A stretch of 64,000 nt of DNA from Maribacter vaceletii (GTDB lineage: Bacteria > Bacteroidota > Bacteroidia > Flavobacteriales > Flavobacteriaceae): NCBI RefSeq assembly GCF_003634105.1, contig NZ_RBIQ01000007.1, forward strand, positions 806,001 through 870,000. Reading direction: 5' to 3'. Made by a program: the position numbers and the translations under genes. Below are positions 7,692 through 15,397 of this stretch, piece by piece. Below the pieces are notes generated by a model that was not told the DNA's origin, did no database searches, and saw only the letters and a program-made list of their open reading frames with translations. The stretch's first letter is position 1; each line of letters opens with the position of its first letter.

Positions 7692-9980
7692 ATGAATATA
7701 CTATACAAATCTCTACTAATAAGCTTTCTAGTTTTATGCAGCTGTATTACATTAACAGCTCAAGAAGGACAAATAAATGGTGTGGTTTCTGAAAACAACA
7801 TAGCTATACCCTTTGCTAATGTTCTTTTAAAAGGAACTATTAAAGGAACATCAACAAATGAAAAAGGTGCTTTTGGATTACAAAATTTAAGTGCTGGAGA
7901 TTATACATTATCGGTTTCAGTGCTTGGCTACCAACCTTATATTAAGAAAATAGCACTTAAAGAAAAAGAAAGTAAAACAGTTCTTATAGAGTTAATAGCT
8001 TCTTCTGAAGAATTAGAAGAAACTGTAGTAACAGGAACCTTAAAAGCTGTAAATAGATTAGATAGCCCAGTTCCTGTTGAAGTATATAGCCCTACTTTCT
8101 TAAAAAAGAACCCTACCGCTAATATCTTTGAAGCACTACAAAATGTAAACGGAGTACGCCCGCAAATAAATTGTAGTGTTTGTAATACTGGAGACATACA
8201 TATTAATGGTTTAGAAGGCCCTTATACTCTGGTTTTAATAGACGGAATGCCAATTGTAAGTGGATTAGGAACTGTATATGGACTTTCTGGAATTCCTAAT
8301 TCCCTTATAGAACAAATAGAAATTGTAAAAGGCCCTGCTTCTAGTTTATATGGTAGTGAAGCCGTTGGCGGACTAATTAACGTTATTACAAAAAGTACCG
8401 ATGAAGCCCCTATATTTTTTGCCGATGCATTTGCTACAGGTTGGGAAGAATATAGTTTAGATTTAGGTGCAAAACTAAGTGTTGGTAAAAAGACAGATGC
8501 ACTAATAGGAATTAACTACTTTAATTATGATAATCCAATAGATAATAACAATGATAATTTTACCGATTTAACCATACAAGAGCGAATCTCCGTTTTTCAA
8601 AAATGGAATTTTAAACGTAAAGAAAACAGAATACTCTCCTTTGCTGGGAGATTTTTTTACGAAAATCGTTGGGGCGGAGAAATGCAATGGACACCCGAAT
8701 TTAGGGGCGGTACTGATATCTATGGCGAAAGCATTAAAACAAAAAGATGGGAAATATTAGGAAAATACCAATTACCAATTAAAGAAAAGGTCCTATTTTC
8801 ATTTTCTTATAACGATCACCACCAAGACTCTTTTTATGGAGACACACCTTATTTAGCAGACCAGCGTATTGGTTTTACACAACTTACTTGGGATAAAACT
8901 AAAGGGAAACACGATTTACTTTTTGGAACAGCATTACGCTATAATTACTATGATGATAATACTTCTGCTACCGAAACAACTACCGGCAATAATCCAGATG
9001 AAATAGTTATTCCTAGTCTTTTTATTCAAGACGAAATAAAGTTTAATAAAAAACACTCTTTATTATTAGGTGCTAGGTATGATTATGATAGTAGACATGG
9101 TTCTATTTTTACACCTAGAGCAGCCTATAAATATAAAGTTACTACCAATGGTATTATAAGATTAAATGCCGGCACAGGATTTAGAGTTGTAAATTTATTT
9201 ACAGAAGACCATGCTGCATTAACTGGATCAAGAGAAGTAATAATTGCTAATGAATTAAAACCAGAACAGTCTTACAATGCCAACCTTAATTACTTGCAAA
9301 AATTCTATGGGACCAATGGTACTTTTGCCACACTAGATGCATCACTTTTTTTTACTCATTTTAGCAATGTAATTCTACCAGATTATGACACAAACCCTAA
9401 TCAAATTATATATGATAATTTAGACGGAAAATCGGTATCTAAAGGAGCTAGTCTTAATTTAGATATTTCATTTCCCAACCAATTAAAAGTTTCTTTAGGA
9501 GCTACAATAATGGATGTTAGTAATACAGAAGATGGAATAACAGAAAGACAAATACTAACCGAAGGCTATTCTGGAACATGGGGAGTAACTTATACAATTG
9601 CGCCTTGGAATTTAACAATAGATTATACGGGCAACTTTTATGGCCCAATGCGATTACCATTATTAGGAGAACTAGACCCAAGAAGTGAATACTCCCCTGT
9701 TTGGAGCATACAAAACATACAGTTTACATATAACGGAATAAAAAACGTAGAGCTTTACGCGGGTGTTAAAAACCTTTTAGACTGGACACCCAACCGTGGA
9801 AATCCTTTTATTATTGCTAGAGCTAATGACCCATTTGATAAAGAGGTAACTTTTGATACCAACGGAGATGCTGTTGCCACAGCAAATAACCCTAACGCCT
9901 TAACTTTTGACCCAACCTATGTTTATGGACCCAACCAAGGTATTAGAGGATTTTTTGGGATACGTTATCGTTTAGATTAA
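7692..9980 (+). CDS. TonB-dependent outer-membrane receptor, probable metal or metal-chelate uptake
   Basis: The 762-aa protein has a signal peptide (cleavage likely after LTAQ near residue 24), a carboxypeptidase-regulatory-like beta-sandwich domain (about 28-110), a plug domain (about 115-235, including LIDGMPIVSGLGTVYGL and GPASSLYGSEAVGGLINVIT) and a 22-strand-type barrel to the C-terminus, which ends in an aromatic-rich strand (GIRGFFGIRYRLD). A cysteine pair, CSVC, occurs in the plug near residue 160. It diverges from the MntR-like repressor and ZIP operon and its promoter is overlapped by the predicted operator, so the cargo is probably Mn, Fe or another divalent metal, free or chelated. 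The siderophore or chelate cannot be read from the sequence. Confidence 0.9.
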   Translation: MNILYKSLLISFLVLCSCITLTAQEGQINGVVSENNIAIPFANVLLKGTIKGTSTNEKGAFGLQNLSAGDYTLSVSVLGYQPYIKKIALKEKESKTVLIELIASSEELEETVVTGTLKAVNRLDSPVPVEVYSPTFLKKNPTANIFEALQNVNGVRPQINCSVCNTGDIHINGLEGPYTLVLIDGMPIVSGLGTVYGLSGIPNSLIEQIEIVKGPASSLYGSEAVGGLINVITKSTDEAPIFFADAFATGWEEYSLDLGAKLSVGKKTDALIGINYFNYDNPIDNNNDNFTDLTIQERISVFQKWNFKRKENRILSFAGRFFYENRWGGEMQWTPEFRGGTDIYGESIKTKRWEILGKYQLPIKEKVLFSFSYNDHHQDSFYGDTPYLADQRIGFTQLTWDKTKGKHDLLFGTALRYNYYDDNTSATETTTGNNPDEIVIPSLFIQDEIKFNKKHSLLLGARYDYDSRHGSIFTPRAAYKYKVTTNGIIRLNAGTGFRVVNLFTEDHAALTGSREVIIANELKPEQSYNANLNYLQKFYGTNGTFATLDASLFFTHFSNVILPDYDTNPNQIIYDNLDGKSVSKGASLNLDISFPNQLKVSLGATIMDVSNTEDGITERQILTEGYSGTWGVTYTIAPWNLTIDYTGNFYGPMRLPLLGELDPRSEYSPVWSIQNIQFTYNGIKNVELYAGVKNLLDWTPNRGNPFIIARANDPFDKEVTFDTNGDAVATANNPNALTFDPTYVYGPNQGIRGFFGIRYRLD

Positions 9981-9990
9981 AGTAAACTAC

Positions 9991-10075
9991 CTCGGGGCAA
10001 GCCCACAAGGCATTTATAGGAAACTGATTTTGATTTCGAGGCAAGCCTCGGAGCCTTTAAATCTCGATTATCGAG
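9991..10075. repeat. intergenic repeat, copy A, with two perfect hairpins
   Basis: Between two co-directional genes lies a structured stretch containing CGAGGCAAGCCTCG (10037-10050, 6-bp arms, AA loop), CTCGATTATCGAG (10063-10075, 5-bp arms) and a first GGGGCAAGCCCAC element (9994-10006). About 65 bp of it can be aligned with 49862-49926 at roughly two thirds identity, including GGCAA, CAC, ATTcATAaGAAA and TTCGA..CAAGC blocks. It is richer in G+C than its surroundings. It may act as a terminator or mRNA end protector for the receptor gene, or be a remnant of a small mobile repeat. Confidence 0.6.
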
Positions 10076-10149
10076 TAAAATTAGTAGTAAGGTTGTTTTA
10101 TTAGTCCGACAAAATTTATATACTTTTATAAATAACTAAACCATATAAA

Positions 10150-11226
10150 ATGGCTAATTCTCTGCTTTTTATACCTGATATTTCTGGATTTACAGAATTT
10201 ATACAAACAACAGAAGTAGAACATAGCCAACATGTTATTGCCGAGCTATTAGAAGTTTTAATACAATCTAATACCGAAGAATTGCAACTTGCCGAAGTTG
10301 AAGGAGACGCTTTGTTTTTTTATAAGGAAGGAGAAGTGCCTTCGCAAGAAAGATTACTTGCGCAAATAGAATCTATGTTTATAGCATTCTACAGCCATTT
10401 AAAATTATTAAAAGAAAATAGGATTTGCCCTTGTAATGCTTGTGCAACAGCTCCCAATTTGCAATTAAAAATTATAGCACATTGTGGAGAAATACAATTT
10501 ATTGAAGTACAAAGAAACCGAAAACCTTTTGGTAAAGAAGTAATTGAAGCACATAGAATGCTTAAAAACTCTGTAGATAGTGATAACTACGTTTTAATAA
10601 GTAAATCTTTAGCTTCTGAAATAGGATTGCCTATTTATTATTATAGCAAATTATTTAAATTTAGAGAAGGTGTAAATATTTACGATTCTAAAGAACTTAC
10701 TTATATCTATGCTGTTATTAATTCTGAACTTTTACAACTTAAGCCTTTAAGATCTATAGAAAAGGTTATTTTGCCTAACCCTCCAAATTTAACCTATTCT
10801 AAAAATATTGAATTGTCTGCTGAAAAATTATATGAATATATTTCTAATTTTAAATACCGCTACTTATGGGTAAATGGAGTAGATAAATTTGAATACAATG
10901 AAAATGAAATTAATAGAAAAGGTACAGAGCATATTTGTGTTATAAAAGAAAAACACTTAGATTTTACCACTGTAGTAAAAGAAGTAAAAAAGGGACAATT
11001 AATTTATGGAGAATTCACTAAAAGCCCTCCAATAGTAGATACTTTCTATCAATTTTACACTATTACACCACTTTCTAAAGAAAAATCTAATTTAAAAATA
11101 GAAACTTACTGGTTTGTGACATCTCCAATTAAAAAAATTATAATTTTTTTAATTGCTAAAAGAAAAATTAACAAAACCGTTATACAGACCATGGAAAATA
11201 TAATCAAATTAGCATCTATAACTTAA
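10150..11226 (+). CDS. DUF2652 protein: class III cyclase-like domain plus SRPBCC-like domain
   Basis: The 358-aa protein starts LLFIPDISGFTEFI, which mirrors the metal-binding Asp strand of class III nucleotidyl cyclases, and has VEGDALFFY near residue 53 at the place of the second metal Asp. A later segment, IAHCGEIQF then FGKEVIEAHRML (about 115-140), resembles the cyclase dimer region, but the usual catalytic Asn appears replaced by Glu, so ordinary cyclase activity is doubtful. Four cysteines (CPCNAC, near 98) lie between them. The C-terminal part (about 200-350) reads like a START/SRPBCC lipid or ligand-binding fold. Function unknown. It follows the hairpin repeat after the TonB receptor gene and runs convergent to the prenyl synthase gene with a 4-bp gap. 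Confidence 0.75.
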   Translation: MANSLLFIPDISGFTEFIQTTEVEHSQHVIAELLEVLIQSNTEELQLAEVEGDALFFYKEGEVPSQERLLAQIESMFIAFYSHLKLLKENRICPCNACATAPNLQLKIIAHCGEIQFIEVQRNRKPFGKEVIEAHRMLKNSVDSDNYVLISKSLASEIGLPIYYYSKLFKFREGVNIYDSKELTYIYAVINSELLQLKPLRSIEKVILPNPPNLTYSKNIELSAEKLYEYISNFKYRYLWVNGVDKFEYNENEINRKGTEHICVIKEKHLDFTTVVKEVKKGQLIYGEFTKSPPIVDTFYQFYTITPLSKEKSNLKIETYWFVTSPIKKIIIFLIAKRKINKTVIQTMENIIKLASIT

Positions 11227-11230
11227 AAAA

Positions 11231-12205
11231 CTAAACCTCTCTTTGCATTAGGCTTTCTCCAAATTCTCTAAGAACTTCTTTATTTTCTTTAGTAATTTGT
11301 AGTTCTTCTAAAACTTCAAATGCCTTTTGCGTATACTCCGATATTTTTTCTTTAGCATTTTCTACAACACCAGTTTCCACAAAAACCTCTTTAACGGTAT
11401 CTATTTTATGTTTTGTATCATTTGGATGTATAGAATACAAATCTGTTAACTCTCTTATTTGCTCTTTTGTTCCTAACTCTAAGGCTTTTAAATATAAATA
11501 GGTTTTTTTATTCTCAATAATATCGCCACCAACTTGTTTTCCAAAAGTTTCAGGATTTCCAAAAGCATCTAAATAATCATCCTGTAATTGAAAAGCTATG
11601 CCTAGGTTTCTACCAAAATCGTAAATTCTATTTTGGTCTTCTGTACTTGCTTGTGCAATTATGCCTCCCATTTTCATTGCTGCACCAACTAAAACTGCTG
11701 TCTTATAATCTATCATTTTTAAATACTCAGAGATAGTTACATTATCTCTGGTTTCAAAATCCATATCATATTGTTGGCCTTCACAAACTTCTATGGCTGT
11801 CTTTGTAAATAATTGTGCTAGAGCCCTAAAGGTATCATTTTCATAATTTTCAAAAAGTTGGTATGCATTTATAAGCATTGCATCTCCAGAAAGTATTCCA
11901 GTGTTTATATCCCACTTTTCATGGACAGATGCTTTTCCTCTTCGTAAAGGAGCATCATCCATAATATCATCATGTACTAAAGAAAAATTATGAAAAACTT
12001 CTATTGCTAATGCTGCATCTAAAGCTTTTTTATAATCTACTCCAAAAATTTCTGCAGTCATTAAGGTTAAAACTGGTCTTAAACGCTTACCTCCCAATTC
12101 TAAAATATAGGATATAGGTTCATAAAGATTTACAGGTTCTTTGGTAATAATCTTTTTTTCTAGATAAGAAATAAATTCAGTACGGAAATAATCTACAGAA
12201 TGCAT
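11231..12205 (-). CDS. polyprenyl synthetase (trans-isoprenyl diphosphate synthase)
   Basis: The 324-aa enzyme carries both aspartate-rich motifs of trans-prenyltransferases: VHDDIMDDAPLRRGKAS near residue 78 (first, DDxxD type with following Arg-Arg) and FQLQDDYLDAFG near 210 (second). It condenses isopentenyl diphosphate onto allylic diphosphates to give C15-C40 products for quinones, carotenoids or undecaprenol precursors. The two positions before the first motif (FSLVHDD) carry no very bulky residue pair, so a longer-chain product is possible, but chain length is not certain. It is convergent with the DUF2652 gene and divergent from the sigma-factor gene. The window also contains dxs, which supplies the same pathway. 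Confidence 0.9.
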   Translation of the reverse strand: MHSVDYFRTEFISYLEKKIITKEPVNLYEPISYILELGGKRLRPVLTLMTAEIFGVDYKKALDAALAIEVFHNFSLVHDDIMDDAPLRRGKASVHEKWDINTGILSGDAMLINAYQLFENYENDTFRALAQLFTKTAIEVCEGQQYDMDFETRDNVTISEYLKMIDYKTAVLVGAAMKMGGIIAQASTEDQNRIYDFGRNLGIAFQLQDDYLDAFGNPETFGKQVGGDIIENKKTYLYLKALELGTKEQIRELTDLYSIHPNDTKHKIDTVKEVFVETGVVENAKEKISEYTQKAFEVLEELQITKENKEVLREFGESLMQREV

Positions 12206-12380
12206 GCTTGCAATTTTTTTTCAAAAATACGTCCATTTTATCAAATCTTCTTCAAGATAAATTACAACCTCTAAAAAGAAATATCTTTTCTCTTTTATAT
12301 GATTTATAAAAATAAATGCAATAGTTTTAAAAAACTTCGTCTTTATAGACAACCAACCTAGGTAATTTACCAAATAAGTA

Positions 12381-12917
12381 ATGCCAAACACTGAGAATAA
12401 CAAAAATTTAAAGTTGTTTTTTAATAACGAATATGTTTCGTTAAAGGCATATGTACACTCTAAAATTAAAGACACAACAGATCGTGATGCAGAAGATATT
12501 ATACAAGAAGTAGCTTTAAAACTTTTTTCCAGAACCGATAATTCTTCTCCTATTACTAACATTACAAGTTTTGTTTACCGCGCTATAAAAAATAAAATTA
12601 TAGATACTATGCGTACCAAAACTAAAAGAATGTCTTTTGAGGAGCAAACAGAATTAAAACTACTAGAATTTTCGGAGCTTTTCTATGAAAATTCCTCTGA
12701 TATATATTCGGATACTATTAAAATAGAATTAAAAAAAGCAATTAGTAATCTAAAACCCGAATATCAAAGCATTCTAATTGCGGTAGATTTTGAAGGATAT
12801 AATTATAAAGAAATAGCAAATGAAACAGGAATACCTATAGGAACGCTAATGTCTAGAAGACATAGAGCATTATCCATATTAGCAAAAAAATTAGAAACTA
12901 AAAGACATATAAATTAA
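12381..12917 (+). CDS. ECF-type RNA polymerase sigma factor
   Basis: The 178-aa protein has a sigma-70 region 2 (about residues 12-75, including RDAEDIIQEVALKLFSR) and a region 4 helix-turn-helix (about 115-168, KPEYQSILIAVDFEGYNY then EIANETGIPIGTLMSRRHRA). No region 1 or 3 is present, as expected for an ECF factor. The next gene, 11 bp downstream, encodes a small membrane protein that may be its target or its modulator; no typical FecR or zinc-finger anti-sigma is present. The signal is unknown. I saw no clear ECF-type promoter in the 175-bp upstream gap. Confidence 0.88.
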   Translation: MPNTENNKNLKLFFNNEYVSLKAYVHSKIKDTTDRDAEDIIQEVALKLFSRTDNSSPITNITSFVYRAIKNKIIDTMRTKTKRMSFEEQTELKLLEFSELFYENSSDIYSDTIKIELKKAISNLKPEYQSILIAVDFEGYNYKEIANETGIPIGTLMSRRHRALSILAKKLETKRHIN

Positions 12918-12928
12918 AAAATAAAATT

Positions 12929-13342
12929 ATGGAACAGTATATAAAACATAAAATTAGAAGTAAAAATATAGGGACAATAATTGGTTGGGTTATTTTTGGA
13001 ATATTTGCCGCAATAGCCCTTGCTATTCTTTTAGGCTACGGAATTATGTGGCTCTGGAACTGGCTAATGCCAGAACTATTTGGTCTTGCCACTATTGGGT
13101 ATTGGCAAGCTATTGGGCTATTTGCACTCTCTAAAATTCTTATAGGAAGTATTGGTTGTGGTAGCAGCTCTGGCTCATCTAGGAGTAAAAAAAATAAGCC
13201 TTCTTCTAACAAGGATGATATGAATTGTAATGATTTTTCTAAATGGAAACAATATGACAAATTCTGGAAAGAAGAAGGAGAAAGTGCTTTTAACTCGTAT
13301 TTAAATAAAGATTCTGTAGATAAAGAGCAGTCAGAAAAATAG
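12929..13342 (+). CDS. small membrane protein paired with the ECF sigma factor
   Basis: The 137-aa protein has a basic N-terminus, two hydrophobic segments (about 18-48 and 58-78) joined by the motif LWNWLMPELFGLATIGYWQA, then a Gly/Ser/Lys-rich linker (CGSSSGSSRSKKNK) and a charged C-terminal tail (DFSKWKQYDKFWKEEGESAF). The WLMP-LFG-WQA pattern recurs in many Gram-negative small proteins of unknown function that often follow ECF sigma genes. It starts 11 bp after the sigma gene and is likely in its operon. A role in sensing membrane stress, or as a membrane tether for the sigma factor, is possible but not shown. Confidence 0.8.
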   Translation: MEQYIKHKIRSKNIGTIIGWVIFGIFAAIALAILLGYGIMWLWNWLMPELFGLATIGYWQAIGLFALSKILIGSIGCGSSSGSSRSKKNKPSSNKDDMNCNDFSKWKQYDKFWKEEGESAFNSYLNKDSVDKEQSEK

Positions 13343-13368
13343 TATATGTTAAAAAAAAGTAAAACTTT

Positions 13369-13396
13369 GGAAACTTTTAATGTTTTTAAAGTTTCC
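13369..13396. promoter_or_regulatory. palindromic operator of the TetR-efflux operon
   Basis: GGAAACTTT and AAAGTTTCC form perfect 9-bp arms separated by 10 bp, ending 6 bp before the -7 element at 13403. Size, symmetry and location, covering the -33 region just in front of a TetR gene, are as expected for a TetR-family operator, suggesting autorepression and co-repression of the efflux genes. Confidence 0.7.
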
Positions 13397-13402
13397 TTGA
13401 CT

Positions 13403-13410
13403 TATATTTG
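13403..13410 (+). promoter_or_regulatory. -7 element (TATATTTG) of the TetR-efflux operon
   Basis: TATATTTG matches TAnnTTTG exactly and lies 8 bp before the TetR ATG at 13419. The transcript would begin within a few bases of the start codon, that is, with a very short or no leader. Confidence 0.6.
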
Positions 13411-13418
13411 CCACCTAT

Positions 13419-14024
13419 ATGAAAGAAAAAATTCTAGAAAAGGCGGCTGATATGTTTTTAAACTATGGGTTTAAAAGCGTTACGATGGACGATTTAGCGC
13501 AGGAAATGGCTATTTCTAAAAAAACTATTTATTCTCATTTTAAAAATAAAACAGAGTTAGTAAATGAAATTACTTCATCCCTATTTTGTTCTGTATCCGA
13601 AGGGATTGATGCTATATGTGCATTAGAAAAAAATCCTATTGAAGAGCTTTATGAAATAAAGAAATTTGTTTTACTGCACTTAAAAGGAGATAAAACTTCT
13701 CCCCAATATCAATTACAAAAGTATTATCCTAAAATACATGACTCCATAAAACAAAAACATTTTGAAGTCATGAATGAGTGCGTAATTGTTAATATAAAAA
13801 GAGGCCTAGAAATGGGAATTTACAGAGAAAACCTGAATATAGATTTTATTTCAAGAATATACTTCTCTGGTGTAACAAGCATTAAGGACTTAAATCTTTT
13901 TCCATCAAAGACCTTTAGTCCAGCTAAACTTATGAATGAATATTTAGAATACCACTTAAGAGGTATTGTAACCCCTAAAGGAAGAAAAATATTAAATACA
14001 ATCATCAATTCAAATCAAGATTAA
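13419..14024 (+). CDS. TetR/AcrR-family transcriptional regulator of an efflux operon
   Basis: The 201-aa protein has a TetR N-terminal helix-turn-helix (about residues 5-50: AADMFLNYGFKSVTMDDLAQ, then SKKTIYSHFKNKTELV) followed by an all-helical ligand-binding and dimerisation domain. It is the first gene of a four-gene operon with TolC, membrane-fusion and RND pump genes; the next ATG directly follows its stop codon. The palindrome at 13369-13396 is its likely binding site. The inducer is not evident. Confidence 0.92.
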   Translation: MKEKILEKAADMFLNYGFKSVTMDDLAQEMAISKKTIYSHFKNKTELVNEITSSLFCSVSEGIDAICALEKNPIEELYEIKKFVLLHLKGDKTSPQYQLQKYYPKIHDSIKQKHFEVMNECVIVNIKRGLEMGIYRENLNIDFISRIYFSGVTSIKDLNLFPSKTFSPAKLMNEYLEYHLRGIVTPKGRKILNTIINSNQD

Positions 14025-15365
14025 ATGCAAACTAAATTAGTATTATTATTAACCATAGTCCTTTGTAATTTAGGGCTAGCACAAGAGAAAACATATAGCT
14101 TTACGTTAGACGAAGCTGTATCTTTTGCTCTAGAAAACAACTACAGCGCCATAAATGCAAATAGAGATATTATTGCTGCGCAAAAACAAAAATGGGAAAC
14201 CATTGCTGGCGGTTTACCACAAATTAATGGCTCAATAAGTTACCAAAACCAGTTAAAACAGCCAGTTTCTTTAATTCCTGGAGAATTTGCTGGTGGTGCA
14301 CCTGGTACATTTGTTCCTATTGTTTTTGGGCAAGCACAATCTGCTTCTGCAACAGCAACCTTATCGCAACAAATTTTTGATGGCTCCTATATAGTAGGCG
14401 TACAGGCCTCTAAAGTATTTTTAAATTATAGCGCTAATAACAAAGAAAAAACAGAATTAGAAATTCGTAAAGCAGTAACAGAAGCTTATGGTAATGTTTT
14501 GTTGGCGCAAGAAAGCATTGCTATTTTAGAAAAAAATAAAGAAACACTTTCTAAAACATTATTTGAAACAACCAAAATATTTGAAAATGGTTTAGGTGAT
14601 GAAGAAAGTGTAGACCAATTACAAATTACCTTATCTTCTATAGATAACCAATTAAAAAATGCAGTTCGTCTTAAAGGTATTACGTTACAAATGCTAAATT
14701 TAGTTATGGGTATTGCTATAGATGCACCAACACAATTAGAAGATAATTTAGACGCTCTTACAGAAAAGCAGGTTAAGCCTAATTTATTAGAAACCAACTT
14801 AAATATAGATAACAATATAGATTATAAACTTGCTACAAATTTAAAGCAGCAACGTTTTTACGAACATAAACTTGCAAAAAGTAGAGCTTTACCTAGTTTA
14901 AATGCTTTTGTTAATTATGGCACTTCTGCTTTTGCAGATGATTTTAACTTTTTTAATAGTGAACAAAAATGGTTTAACTCCTCTATCTTAGGAGTAGACC
15001 TTAATATTCCAATTTTTAGTTCACTAAAAAGAAGTGCAAGTACGCAACGTGCAAAAATAGAATTAGAAAAAGCGAAAACGCAACTACAAGAAGCAGAACA
15101 ACAGATACGCTTACAGTTAGAAAGTGCTAAGAGCAATTATATTCTTGCCATTGAAAATTATCAGACCACAAAAGATAATTTAAGTTTAGCAGAAAGAATT
15201 GAGAAAAAAAATCAAATAAAATATTTTGAAGGACTTGCTACTAGTTTTGAGTTAAGACAAGCACAAACCCAACTTTACAGTACACAACAAGAATATTTAC
15301 AATCTATGATAGAAGTTATCAAAAAGAAAACAGAATTAGAAATTATTCTAAATACACAATCATAA
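14025..15365 (+). CDS. TolC-family outer-membrane efflux protein
   Basis: The 446-aa protein has a signal peptide (MQTKLVLLLTIVLCNLGLAQ) and two outer-membrane efflux protein repeats, each with long coiled-coil helices (about 30-230 and 240-440); YSFTLDEAVSFALENNY at the N-terminus is typical. It forms the trimeric tunnel for the adjacent RND pump. Its ATG follows the tetR stop without a gap, indicating tight coupling, and the fusion-protein gene starts 32 bp after it. Confidence 0.93.
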   Translation: MQTKLVLLLTIVLCNLGLAQEKTYSFTLDEAVSFALENNYSAINANRDIIAAQKQKWETIAGGLPQINGSISYQNQLKQPVSLIPGEFAGGAPGTFVPIVFGQAQSASATATLSQQIFDGSYIVGVQASKVFLNYSANNKEKTELEIRKAVTEAYGNVLLAQESIAILEKNKETLSKTLFETTKIFENGLGDEESVDQLQITLSSIDNQLKNAVRLKGITLQMLNLVMGIAIDAPTQLEDNLDALTEKQVKPNLLETNLNIDNNIDYKLATNLKQQRFYEHKLAKSRALPSLNAFVNYGTSAFADDFNFFNSEQKWFNSSILGVDLNIPIFSSLKRSASTQRAKIELEKAKTQLQEAEQQIRLQLESAKSNYILAIENYQTTKDNLSLAERIEKKNQIKYFEGLATSFELRQAQTQLYSTQQEYLQSMIEVIKKKTELEIILNTQS

Positions 15366-15397
15366 TCAAAAAACAACAATCAATAAAGACATTAAAA

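Noticed and set aside
12221-12562. 113-aa minus-strand ORF between the prenyl synthase and sigma genes
   Set aside because: It overlaps the 5' third of the sigma gene in antisense and shows no recognisable features.
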